Of a DNA stretch of 64,000 nt, positions 35,801 to 43,719 are shown piece after piece. Location of the stretch: the NCBI RefSeq assembly GCF_002735645.1, contig NZ_PDZG01000016.1, positions 1 through 64,000 on the forward strand, given 5' to 3'. A model generated the notes under the pieces. It was not told the origin of the DNA. It made no database searches and worked only from the letters and a program-made list of their open reading frames with translations. The DNA comes from Iodobacter sp. BJB302 (GTDB lineage Bacteria > Pseudomonadota > Gammaproteobacteria > Burkholderiales > Chitinibacteraceae). Position numbers and translations under genes: made by a program. Position 1 is the stretch's first letter, and each line of letters opens with the position of its first letter.

Positions 35801-36250
35801 GAGCTCTGTATTCACCTCTTCAGACTGAGTAAAGGGCCGCACCTGCCGGGGAACTTGCAAGCGCTCATGGCCAAAATGAGGCACGCTGCGCCCATGTTCA
35901 AACACCACTTCGCTCAGCAGTTTTCCATCCGTATTACTCACCTGCACCAAAAAAACACCGGGGGTTGTGGCGGTTTGCATCGAGATCGCTTCAATGCTCA
36001 CCCAGTCTTCTACCAGCAAAAACTGCGCATCCACGGTGGCAAGATTCTGAGCCAAAGCAGCCATATTGTTCATTACGGTGGTGCGCAGCAAATGGGTTTG
36101 CCTGCTTGCCGTATAAGCCCCGTAACTCAGCAGCGATAGCACAAGGCAAACTGAGGTAAGCAACATAATCTGCCGAGAAAGGCTGCGCGGCAAAGCCCTG
36201 ATGGCTTGCCACCATGCGGGCGACGAAGAAGGAATCAGGGGGGCATCCAT
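32834..36250 (-). CDS. Hybrid sensor histidine kinase with two receivers and HPt (BarA/TorS-like layout)
   Basis: The 1138-residue membrane kinase has: a helix at about 25-47; a periplasmic domain; a second helix near 195-215; HAMP; a PAS domain (about 275-390, KFALDQHAIVSITDLNGVI); HisKA ([20 protein letters not shown]); HATPase; receiver 1 (LVVDDNEIARG, aspartate in FVDWHMPDMDGW); receiver 2 (VVEDNLMNQQVA, aspartate in VLMDVQMPVMDGYTA); and a C-terminal HPt (LMHTLKGLAATVGASYL). This is a complete internal phosphorelay whose output regulator is not nearby. The ATG follows directly on the stop of the PhnD-like gene upstream, suggesting that the binding protein feeds it a ligand signal. Confidence 0.9.
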   Translation of the reverse strand: MDAPLIPSSSPAWWQAIRALPRSLSRQIMLLTSVCLVLSLLSYGAYTASRQTHLLRTTVMNNMAALAQNLATVDAQFLLVEDWVSIEAISMQTATTPGVFLVQVSNTDGKLLSEVVFEHGRSVPHFGHERLQVPRQVRPFTQSEEVNTELSLHHLAGKQTRSAWHPVMAGSHVGWVRVSYRTDGLNQEVIAIWAQALLIIALAITGTLVLLKCLLGPPIRALQQATRFATGLDHALGAKLQVSGESSEIQALGEALNHVSARLLTQNSELNHQKFALDQHAIVSITDLNGVIVYANDLFCNISAYSRDELLGQNHRILNSEFHPAAFFAALWSAISRGQVWHGEIKNKNKLGQFYWVNATIVPLMGINAVAEQYISICTDITEIKNYELSLQAAKARAEAATVAKSQFLANMSHEIRTPMNAILGMLKLLQNTELSDRQLDYTTKTEGAAQSLLGLLNDILDFSKMEAGKMELDPQPFRLDRLMRDLSVILSANIGAKPIEVLFDIDQSMPKALIGDVLRLRQVLINLAGNAIKFTETGEVIIQIKLLGQIEDQISLRISVKDSGIGITAGNQRHIFEGFTQAESSTTRRFGGTGLGLSISRRLVEMMGGSLMLESEAGKGSTFYFEIILPAVDALAEEADRSSFVGGLNHLHVLVVDDNEIARGLMVDMARSWGWQVDVARSGQEAIAKVEACPALAQGGYQAIFVDWHMPDMDGWETILRIRKILLATDTPVIVMVTTHGRELLAQRSSEEQAALNSFLVKPVTASMLFDAVADARAGLGNLRSRPRQPGLKPCRLIGLRLLVVEDNLMNQQVAQELLSAEGAQVELAANGKAGIDAIVNASRPFDAVLMDVQMPVMDGYTATHIIRHGLGMATLPVIAMTANAMDSDREACLAAGMNDHIGKPFDLMHLIQIVQSQVRQNRHQLALNSEITSVPDEAQCTIKDENDFAGALERLGNNTGLYGRVLQSFLSEISGMPAQLDAFLRAGKREEARRLMHTLKGLAATVGASYLAAVAQQTEDELKTAATEHDALCEALRDAVLASSQLIEPLALSYSQAAPAEAVPDTSQFLADIKELHSLLKGSDLLAFDVHARLQKKYARTAAPELKALYEAMGAFDFMRGQKQCETLLEKYGEFQ

Positions 36251-37078
36251 CTAGTTTTTCTCTTCTGCATCATATTTCTGAAGCTTTAAAACGTCTAAAG
36301 GCAGATAGTCTTTTTCATAAAGAGCGGGCACAGGGTTAGAAAAACGAATTTCCTTCAGCAAAACCCGCCCTGCCTCATCCTGAGCCAAAGCCATAAAGGC
36401 CTGTGCAATGGCATTGCGATCTTTTAACGGCACACGGGGGTGTGCCACAATAGGATGCGAAGCGACTTCCGGCGTCTGATAAATAATATGTAGCTGACCG
36501 CGCACTTCAGGCTGCTCATCATCAAAAGCGGCAAGCACACTTCCGCCAGCCGCCACCTCGTTTCGCGCTAGGTGCAAAAACACATTGGAATGAGTGCCCA
36601 GATATCGCGGAGTAAATTGCAAACCCATACGCCCGCTTAAGTGAGCGCGAAGCAAAATAGAAGCGCCAAAGGCATTAGGTGCCGGAAAAGCAATGGTCTG
36701 CCGGTTTAAATCTTTGGCCGACTTAAACCCGCTGTCTTTACGTACAAGTAGTATTCCGACTAAAGGCTTGCTGTCTTTTAACAGGGGGATATAGCCCTGC
36801 CGGGAAAACGACCGCAGCGCCTGATAGGGATTAACATAGGCAAAGTCAGCGCTGCCATTTTTTAAAGCCACATCAAACTGCGTATAGCCAGCGGCAAGCT
36901 TCAGCTCAAGCACTATGCCTGTATCGTGCGAAATGCGCTGCAAGACAGGCTGCCATTCCTGATGTAAACGATCAGGGCCAAACTGAGGGACCACAGAAAA
37001 AGTATATCTGCCCGCAGCAAAGCTGCAATCGATAAGCATAAGCAGCCCACACAGGGCCTTAAGCAAATACTTACACAT
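36251..37078 (-). CDS. PhnD-like periplasmic binding protein, partner of the hybrid kinase
   Basis: The 275-residue secreted protein (signal peptide up to LIDCSFA) has the PhnD/phosphonate-binding fold. Typical stretches are YTFSVVPQFGPDRLHQEWQP, FDVALKNGSADFAYVNPY and LNRQTIAFPAPNAFGASIL. I preferred the ATG at 37078 because GGAG stands 5 nt before it; an ATG 12 nt upstream is also open. No ABC permease or ATPase accompanies it. It is immediately followed by a hybrid kinase, so it is more likely a sensor input, as in TorT/TorS-type pairs, than a transporter subunit. Confidence 0.82.
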   Translation of the reverse strand: MCKYLLKALCGLLMLIDCSFAAGRYTFSVVPQFGPDRLHQEWQPVLQRISHDTGIVLELKLAAGYTQFDVALKNGSADFAYVNPYQALRSFSRQGYIPLLKDSKPLVGILLVRKDSGFKSAKDLNRQTIAFPAPNAFGASILLRAHLSGRMGLQFTPRYLGTHSNVFLHLARNEVAAGGSVLAAFDDEQPEVRGQLHIIYQTPEVASHPIVAHPRVPLKDRNAIAQAFMALAQDEAGRVLLKEIRFSNPVPALYEKDYLPLDVLKLQKYDAEEKN

Positions 37079-37429
37079 ACTCACTCCCATGCCCGATAAG
37101 TAACACCAAGTGGCATTACATCTAACATAAGAATAGTGTGCAATTTAACTATTACTTAGAAAGTAATTAATTATTTTCCGAAAGAAGGCAAGGCCTGCAC
37201 TCCTTGCGAGCGCTGACCTTTTTTGAATACAAACAACCAGAGCGCTGATACCCAACCGAAAACGGATAGCGTATGCGTCTGTACACTTAACAAGGCCAGG
37301 TGATTCAAAAACAAGTAAATAAGCCCATGGAAAAACGAAACGTATTCCATTTAGACTAAGCGCCCCAGCAGCGCCCTATCATGTGACGACAGGACATCAT
37401 AAAATGCCCCCCGTTTTTATCTGCATCTC
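37079..37429. other. Divergent intergenic region, 351 bp
   Basis: Promoters of the PhnD-like gene (minus) and the TonB-like gene (plus) must lie here. I see no RNA gene, repeat or clear operator in it. Confidence 0.5.
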
Positions 37430-37978
37430 ATGAAAAACCACACCCTGCCCAGCGGCCTTGCTTTGGCACTACTGATGCATCTTGGTGTTTATCTTTTTTA
37501 TCAGGCTAAAAAACCGGCCAGTCAGACAATCCGCCCGGGCTTACAAATTTTTTTATCCGCGCTTGAAACGCCCCGGACACAGCAGGTAAGCCCGCCCCCG
37601 CCACCCGCGGCTGAGCATCAACAACAAACATCCAAGCAAAAAACAAGGCCCAAAACGGGGCCAGTTTCAACACATGAAACAAAACCCGATATTTTGGAGA
37701 TTCCTTCCATTACTGAGAGTGGCAAAGCCATTCACCAAGTGATCACCCCCGCTGCCAGACTCGATTTATCCATTCCCAAAGAAAGCAGCTCTGCCGCTAA
37801 AGCGCAATCCATTATCCCCGGGCTAAAACCACAGACCGAAACACCCCGCAGCGAGCTGGCCAAATCACTGGATAAAGCCAACCGGCCTGATTGTAAAAAA
37901 GCGTACTCAGGATTGGGCCTACTCGCAATCGTGCCCTTAGTGGCCGATGCAGTAAGCGACAGCGGCTGCCAGTGGTAG
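37430..37978 (+). CDS. TonB-like, proline-rich membrane-anchored protein
   Basis: The 182-residue protein has an uncleaved N-terminal helix (SGLALALLMHLGVYLFY), a proline/glutamine/lysine-rich periplasmic region (SPPPPPAAEHQQQTSKQK) and a conserved-looking C-terminal block with two cysteines (RPDCKKAYSGLGLLAIVPL, then DSGCQW). The start resembles TonB anchors, but there is no TonB C-terminal domain. The terminal block resembles that of uncharacterised betaproteobacterial proteins. Function unknown. It is convergent with the LytTR regulator, 2 bp apart. Confidence 0.6.
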   Translation: MKNHTLPSGLALALLMHLGVYLFYQAKKPASQTIRPGLQIFLSALETPRTQQVSPPPPPAAEHQQQTSKQKTRPKTGPVSTHETKPDILEIPSITESGKAIHQVITPAARLDLSIPKESSSAAKAQSIIPGLKPQTETPRSELAKSLDKANRPDCKKAYSGLGLLAIVPLVADAVSDSGCQW

Positions 37979-37980
37979 AT

Positions 37981-38727
37981 TTACATTTGCTTAAATAAAT
38001 GCGTAAAGCTGCGGCTGACTTCCAGCTTTTCGCTCAGGCCGCTCACTTTCACTAGTAAGCGCCCGCGAATATCTTTAACCACGCCTTCAATCGCCTTGCT
38101 GTTCACCAGTGTTGCGCGGTGAATTTGCCAAAAGAGATCGGGGTTGAGTTCTTCTAATAAATCACGCACGGGCTTTCTGATTAAAGCCTCATAATTTTTT
38201 GTTTGCACCCGCGTGTATTTTTCATCGGATTGAAAAAACAAAACTTCTTCAACCGGAATCAAACGCAATTCCTGCCCCATTGATGCCTGTATCCATTGCA
38301 AATACGCGGGCTTTTGGGTAACTTGCTTAGCAATCTGAGCAATTAAGGCCTGCATATCATTGGGCGGGCTGGCGAGGCGTTTTTTTAGGCGCTCTACAGT
38401 TAAAGCCAAACGCTCCGGATCCGCTGGCTTTAAAACATAATCAATCGCACCATGCTCAAATGCTTCTACTGCATATTGATCATAAGCGGTTACAAATACG
38501 ATATGGGTAGATTGAGAAATCGCCTGCGCCGCTTCTAAACCTGTAAGGCCAGGCATGCGGATATCTAAAAAAGCAAAATCCGGCCGGTACGCTAATGTCT
38601 GGCTAATCGCTTCTTCGCCATTTTTAGCTTCGGCAATAATTTCTAATTCCGGCCAGACCTGAGAAAGACGTAATTTTAACTGATCACGCATTAAACGCTC
38701 GTCATCAGCAATCAGTGCTGTGGGCAT
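37981..38727 (-). CDS. LytTR-family response regulator (AlgR/LytR-like)
   Basis: The 248-residue protein has a receiver domain (ALIADDERLMRDQL, aspartate in PDFAFLDIRMPGLTG near residue 54, Lys in YVLKPADPERL) and a C-terminal LytTR DNA-binding domain (LRLIPVEEVLFFQSDEKYTRV, then FWQIHRATLVNSKAI). It pairs with the LytS-type kinase 26 bp upstream on the same strand. Confidence 0.9.
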   Translation of the reverse strand: MPTALIADDERLMRDQLKLRLSQVWPELEIIAEAKNGEEAISQTLAYRPDFAFLDIRMPGLTGLEAAQAISQSTHIVFVTAYDQYAVEAFEHGAIDYVLKPADPERLALTVERLKKRLASPPNDMQALIAQIAKQVTQKPAYLQWIQASMGQELRLIPVEEVLFFQSDEKYTRVQTKNYEALIRKPVRDLLEELNPDLFWQIHRATLVNSKAIEGVVKDIRGRLLVKVSGLSEKLEVSRSFTHLFKQM

Positions 38728-38753
38728 GGCAATCCTTTAAAAAATGAGCACAT

Positions 38754-40052
38754 TTATATTGCCAGAGTATAAGGTACTTCAATCGTAATACACACACCGC
38801 TTGGTTTATTTTCTGTAATTGAAAACAAGCTGTTTCCTTTATATAGCAAAGCCAGGCGCTCACGAATATTCTGCAAACCCAAACCTGTGCCACTGCTTTT
38901 TGCCATGCCGAAACCAAGGCCATTATCAATCACGCTGATTCTTAATTTCTGATGAGCAACTTCTGCATAAACACTCAGGCTGCCGCCTTCTGTTTTTGGC
39001 TCTAATCCATGCTTAATTGCATTTTCAACCAGTGTTTGCAAAATCATCGGCGGAAAAGCCGCTGAGCGTAAGCCTTCGGGAATATGAATATTAAATTCAA
39101 GGCGCTCTTCCATACGCATTTTTAACAGCTCTAAATACGCAGCCACCATATCGGCCTCACGGCCCAAATGATTACCAGAGGCATGGTCCCTGATTTGCGG
39201 TAATACCTGGCGTAAATATTGAATCAGGCTGCGCTGCATGGCAGAAGCACGCGGCGGATCCGTTTCAATTAAATATTCAACAGAAGCCAGGGTATTAAAT
39301 AAAAAGTGCGGCTCAATTTGCGCCTGCATCATTTGTATTTTGGCCTCGGCCACCTGCCTTAATAATGCCTCTCTTTCTGATTCTTTTTGTGCTTCTCTTG
39401 CCAGTGCTTCGGCACGTTTTTTACCGCCCATTAATACCTTAATGCCCAGCAGCATCATGATAAAAAGAAACACCCAATTATTCAAAGAAATATTAGTCGA
39501 TATCCTGGCGGAGGGCGGTTTATTTTTTTCAAGGGTCAGCAAATACTCGCTCACTGCATTAATCAATTCATTCTTATCCTCTGAAGATAAGTCACTATCC
39601 TGAATCACACTCAAGCCGGCAATTTTATCGTGCAACTTTTTCTTTATTTTCTCTTTATCGTGACCTGCTTTTTTTGCGTCTACCAGCTCTTTTTCTGCAT
39701 CGGCTTTTTCTTGCTCTGCCTGCTGCTGGTCCGCATTTTTATTGGTGGATGCTTCCGGCAAATCAGACGACGGATCCAATGGCTCAGAAGGTATTTTTTC
39801 CTTGCCCGGCGGATGAATCACGGCAGGTGGAGCGGGAGGGGGCGGCAAAGTAGCTGCATATTCTGCTCTTCTTAAGCTATTAATCCCATCTTCAATCGCG
39901 CCGCCCATAATCAAGGATAAAATCATTAGAAAGATAAACTTCCCCCAGCTCAGCTGAATCACCCATACAGCGAGCCGATCAAATACTTTTTTTAAAAAAT
40001 CAAGCACCTCATAAAAGTACGCCTTGATTATTTTAATTTTTTCTTCATTCAT
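38754..40052 (-). CDS. LytS/AlgZ-type sensor histidine kinase with a proline-rich periplasmic insert
   Basis: The product is 432 residues from the ATG at 40052, which has AAAGG about 8 nt upstream; an ATG 15 nt earlier is also open. Two helices (about 30-47 and 191-208) bracket a periplasmic section with a PPPPAPP stretch and then a charged, Gln/Lys/Glu-rich coiled-coil (QQQAEQEKADAEKELVDAKK). The cytoplasmic His_kinase motif IEPHFLFNTLASVEYL and an HATPase (ENAIKHGLEP, DNGLGFG) follow. The kinase half is standard; the sensor region is unusual for the family. Confidence 0.85.
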   Translation of the reverse strand: MNEEKIKIIKAYFYEVLDFLKKVFDRLAVWVIQLSWGKFIFLMILSLIMGGAIEDGINSLRRAEYAATLPPPPAPPAVIHPPGKEKIPSEPLDPSSDLPEASTNKNADQQQAEQEKADAEKELVDAKKAGHDKEKIKKKLHDKIAGLSVIQDSDLSSEDKNELINAVSEYLLTLEKNKPPSARISTNISLNNWVFLFIMMLLGIKVLMGGKKRAEALAREAQKESEREALLRQVAEAKIQMMQAQIEPHFLFNTLASVEYLIETDPPRASAMQRSLIQYLRQVLPQIRDHASGNHLGREADMVAAYLELLKMRMEERLEFNIHIPEGLRSAAFPPMILQTLVENAIKHGLEPKTEGGSLSVYAEVAHQKLRISVIDNGLGFGMAKSSGTGLGLQNIRERLALLYKGNSLFSITENKPSGVCITIEVPYTLAI

Positions 40053-40484
40053 ATGCGGCCTTTGCATTTATATAATCCAGTCATACCCAATACATAATTC
40101 CAGCAAAATTTCACATCGTTATAAGTTCTATATTCATTACCTGCCTGCCTCTTTTCTTATTTTACACAGAGATTTTCAATTAAAAATCACGCAGTAATTT
40201 AAGCGGGCTGGCGCATTTAACACAGCGCCACCTTCGGCTTAGCACGGCGATTTCCCTGCTTAAACAACAGGCACTCAAAATACCATGCAGAATTTTTTCC
40301 ACAAAGAAATGTGACTAGACAAAATCACCGTCCTATTGCAGCAATTGCTGCCATTATGCCCGCAAGACCAATAGCAGATTACTCTGAATGGATAAAAATC
40401 AGCAGGCCATAATGAAAAAAAAGCTGAACCAGCCAGAGCAATCAATTCACGATATTGCACAGTGCTCCAGTTAAATGGCAAAGA
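40053..40484. other. Gene-free region of about 430 bp
   Basis: A 68-residue minus-strand frame (40275-40481) is open but lacks a ribosome site or family features. GGCGCATTTAACACAGCGCC near 40211-40230 could fold as a small hairpin. Nothing else is evident. Confidence 0.45.
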
Positions 40485-40931
40485 CTAATGGAGCTCTTTA
40501 TTCTCATTACTCTCAGGCTCAGACAAAGGCATGCCCGCTGAGCCCGAATAGGAAACAATCAGCTCAACAGGGTCTTTACCCGTAATCCCGCGATGATATT
40601 CGCCCACCATTTCCGACAACACCTGCCCGGCTGTAATCATCTTCTTTTCACCGCCCACCTTTTTTTCAACCGTTAATGTGCCAGAAACAACATAGGCGAC
40701 ATTGGGCATGGAATGTTTGTGCCATGCCATCGTGGTATTGGCAGGGATCGTTATTTTCAAAACAGTCAGCTCAGGCGGGCCGGAAGGATAAGTTTCATAT
40801 TTTTTTCCATCCCATGACTGGCTGCTTTTAAGCAAAGTATCCATTTGAATGGCGGGTTTGTTTTCAGCATGAGCCACATTCATTGACAACACAGCGGCCA
40901 GTGCAATAGAAAATATTATTTTCATAAACAT
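40485..40931 (-). CDS. Secreted cupin-domain protein
   Basis: The 148-residue protein has a signal peptide (MFMKIIFSIALAAVLSMNVAHA) and one cupin barrel. The first cupin motif holds two metal-ligand type histidines and a glycine-rich turn (MAWHKHSMPNVAYVVSGTLTV). The second motif is near GQVLSEMVGEYHRGITG. Periplasmic or secreted; substrate unknown. AAGGAT precedes the ATG at 40931; an in-frame ATG two codons later is also possible. Confidence 0.8.
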   Translation of the reverse strand: MFMKIIFSIALAAVLSMNVAHAENKPAIQMDTLLKSSQSWDGKKYETYPSGPPELTVLKITIPANTTMAWHKHSMPNVAYVVSGTLTVEKKVGGEKKMITAGQVLSEMVGEYHRGITGKDPVELIVSYSGSAGMPLSEPESNENKELH

Positions 40932-41179
40932 GCGATCCTTCGTTTAAATAAATATTTTATTATATTAACATTTAAAACACAATGATCTTTATTTACTTTA
41001 CACACATCAATAAATCATCAGCAAGGATTCAGCACAGGAAATCATTCTAAAAATACATCATGGCGTATCAATCAGTTTATCAATTAAAGCGGCGTTAAAT
41101 GAATACTGATCTTTCAAAACGATGGCACCAACCAGAGAACACAGTCATTATTTTTGCCGGCAGAGCAGGGCACGATGTA

Positions 41180-41644
41180 TTAAACGCCATAAGGCATGAA
41201 GAGATTAATCTTTTTTACTATTGCCATAGACGGCATTGCAGTATTGAAAAAAACCCCATCGCCCTGCTCTGCAGCCACAATCATAGATGGCAATGCCGCA
41301 GCGCTTTCTCGCTTAGCAAGCACTTCAATTCGTGGCAATTTAATAATCACGGTTTCTTTAGCCAATTTCGCATCTTTTGCAGCCAGTTTTACTGATGTTT
41401 TATGCATTGCATCGCGGCGCTTTCCAATAACCTCTATTCTTGGCAGTTTAATTATTGCTGCATCATTTGCAATTGGCGCATCAAGCGCGGCCAAATTTGC
41501 TGGTGTTTGATGAATTGCATCATGACGCTTTCCAACAACCTCTATTCTGGGCAATTTAATAATCACTGCATCTTTTGAAACAGGCGCAGCAAAAACAGGA
41601 GTAGAAATCATCAATGCTGTGGCGATTAACATTAAGGCTTTCAT
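41180..41644 (-). CDS. Secreted protein with three 36-residue repeats (IIKLPRIEV motif)
   Basis: I do not recognise a named family. The 154-residue product has a signal peptide (MKALMLIATALMISTPVFAA). Repeats follow at about residues 25-60, 61-96 and 97-125, each starting with D/E-x-IIKLPRIEV-(V/I/L)-(G/A)-KR followed by an Ala/Lys-rich linker. The motif looks like the V-x-G-K/R segment near the TonB box of outer-membrane receptors, here in tandem in a small soluble protein. The tail (residues 126-154) is unrelated. The start at 41644 was chosen for the signal peptide; a start 15 nt upstream is open. Confidence 0.7.
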   Translation of the reverse strand: MKALMLIATALMISTPVFAAPVSKDAVIIKLPRIEVVGKRHDAIHQTPANLAALDAPIANDAAIIKLPRIEVIGKRRDAMHKTSVKLAAKDAKLAKETVIIKLPRIEVLAKRESAAALPSMIVAAEQGDGVFFNTAMPSMAIVKKINLFMPYGV

Positions 41645-41992
41645 GACATTCTCTTGCAAAGTTGGAGTAATGTCACTTTAAACAAAGCCATTCCAAGGCG
41701 AAACAGCGCTGCGATCAAGTGTCAAAAGCGAGGATCAGAATGCAAAAAAACAAGACCAGGATGCAAAGCAACCCAAAGATTAACAGATTGGCAAGTCTAT
41801 TTGCGCGCCTTAAGCCGCTTTAAACCCTGTACCGCACAGCACCTCTACCCTGCTCTACCAGGGTAAGCGCGCCAATATAAATGCGGGTTTTTTGCGCTAA
41901 ACGCGCACGGACCTAAGCGGATAAGGTCTTATTTTGCCCTGTGATCTTCAGAGCGGCGTGATTCAATGCCTGGATACTGCGGCAACACACCT
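41645..41992. other. Intergenic region of about 350 bp with a hairpin
   Basis: TACCCTG-CTCTAC-CAGGGTA at 41846-41865 is a perfect 7-bp inverted repeat. It lies about 130 bp beyond the stop of the MltF-like gene and could serve as a terminator element or operator. No gene is supported. Confidence 0.45.
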
Positions 41993-43390
41993 TTATTTAA
42001 GCTCGGCCGCCGCTGACGCGCCATCGTGCCGTTTGCGTGTTTTTTCCGCCGCCTGGTAGGCAATATAATAACGGCTCACTGCAGACACATAATCCACCAT
42101 GCCTTTACTGACCGACTTTAAAGCTACTTTTTCTACATTCCCCAGCCAGCGGTTGCGATCCAGGCCCTGAGCCGCCGCCTGATTACGCAATTGCTGCACA
42201 CGCCCCTCGCCTGCGTTGTATGCGGCAATCATAAAATACAGCTGATCCTCGTCATTAATGCCGGGGTTATTAAAGAAATCACGCAAATGCCCCAGATAAC
42301 GCGCGGCCGCCGTGACATTGCCTTCCGCATCATGAGGATTAGTCACCCCCATATTACGGGCGGTGCTGGGGTTAATTTGCATAATGCCGGTAGGGCCTTT
42401 TTTGCGTATGACCGAATTCAGACCCGTTTCTTTCTGCCCGATTGCAGCAAGCAGCAGCCAGTCTAAATTATTAGCCGCGGCCACAATCTGAAAGACAGGC
42501 GCAAAAAAAGCCAGCTTATCCAGTGAACCCAGCTGACTGGCGCTTTGCACCTTGCCACTGGTTTCCAGATAACGCCGCGTAGCCGTCACCGCCCGCTCGG
42601 CAATGCCTGATTTCTCTGCAAAGCGATTTAAGGTGGCCAGCAAAGCGCTGTCGTCTTTACGCACGGCCCACGCCACAGGGACTTTTTCTTCTGTACAGCT
42701 ATGGCTTTTTAGTTTGCTCAGCGTTTTACTCCATAAACCCAGAACAAAGCTGCTGGCCATGGTGGTTTTATCTGCATTTCTATTGATTTCGGCGAGCAGC
42801 ATTTCAGTGTTTACACCGGGCGCTGCGTTTTCTACCTCAAACTCTGCGCTTCCGGCCTTGCGTTTTGCCTCATTAAAATCACCTAAAAGCCGCTGGGCAT
42901 AGCTGCTGGATGGAATCGTAAGGCTGTGGCCCTCTTCTGCGGCCGACACCGTACACCAGCGATCTTGCAAATACGGAACAGAAAACGCAACTAACTGCTT
43001 TGCCCCTTCCGTTACCGGCATCAGCCCCGCAGCGATATCCCCACGCCCGGCCCTGAGCGCGGGGATCAGCTCACCTGCATCAACAGGAATAAACTGCAAG
43101 CGCAGCGGCGGCTGCCCCTTGCTGCGCCCCTGATTCAGAAATTTTTCAAACTCGTTCAGCATGCTGTATTCCACACCATACTGACGGCCATTTTTAATAA
43201 AAAAGGTAGAAGGCCCCAGTGCCACCAGAACTCTCAGCCTTTCTGGCGGATGCTCCGGGTCGAAATCAGCGCCGGTTGCAGCGAGCTGGGAGGGTTTACT
43301 TAATGCTGGGTGCGTGCTTTTTACACTCGCTACGGGCTTGGCCCAAACAGGGCCAGTCAAACACAAACAGAGCATCAAGAATCGTATCAT
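41993..43390 (-). CDS. mltF: Membrane-bound lytic murein transglycosylase F (MltF-like)
   Basis: The 465-residue product has a signal peptide (MIRFLMLCLCLTGPVWA), an SBP_bac_3-type domain (about residues 50-280) and a C-terminal SLT lysozyme-like domain. The catalytic glutamate is in AIGQKETGLNSV, followed by GPTGIMQINPSTA and IAAYNAGEGRV. This two-domain layout is that of MltF, which cleaves peptidoglycan glycan strands. I chose the ATG at 43390; the frame is open 66 nt further upstream, without signal-like sequence. Confidence 0.85.
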   Translation of the reverse strand: MIRFLMLCLCLTGPVWAKPVASVKSTHPALSKPSQLAATGADFDPEHPPERLRVLVALGPSTFFIKNGRQYGVEYSMLNEFEKFLNQGRSKGQPPLRLQFIPVDAGELIPALRAGRGDIAAGLMPVTEGAKQLVAFSVPYLQDRWCTVSAAEEGHSLTIPSSSYAQRLLGDFNEAKRKAGSAEFEVENAAPGVNTEMLLAEINRNADKTTMASSFVLGLWSKTLSKLKSHSCTEEKVPVAWAVRKDDSALLATLNRFAEKSGIAERAVTATRRYLETSGKVQSASQLGSLDKLAFFAPVFQIVAAANNLDWLLLAAIGQKETGLNSVIRKKGPTGIMQINPSTARNMGVTNPHDAEGNVTAAARYLGHLRDFFNNPGINDEDQLYFMIAAYNAGEGRVQQLRNQAAAQGLDRNRWLGNVEKVALKSVSKGMVDYVSAVSRYYIAYQAAEKTRKRHDGASAAAELK

Positions 43391-43719
43391 TCGCGGTTTC
43401 CGAGTTTGCTTTATGACGCTTATTGCGGCTGAAACAGGATGGCAGCATCCCGTCATTTACGGCGCTGAACCTGAGTGATCACGCTGCAGGCAGGGTAAAT
43501 AAGCCACCTAGCCCACCCCATTCTAATGGTGGAAATCAATAGTTCCAACACTGCAGGTATCGGCTAAGTCCATCTGGCCGTATAATCGCCACTAAGATTT
43601 TTTGTTGGCAAATCAATGCACACTCTGCCTCAGCGCGTTCTGGCTAAAGGCAAAGGCGCACAATCTGCCCTCTATATTCAAACATTCAAATAAGCAAAAC
43701 CCCTGCTTCAAGGTACCAA
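43391..43719. other. Divergent intergenic region, 329 bp
   Basis: The promoters of the MltF-like gene and of uup lie here. A short frame at 43602-43799 overlaps uup out of frame and is not credible. No repeat or RNA gene is seen. Confidence 0.5.

Noticed and set aside
40275-40481. 68-residue minus-strand ORF
   Set aside because: It lacks a ribosome site and any family feature, and the composition is that of a random frame.
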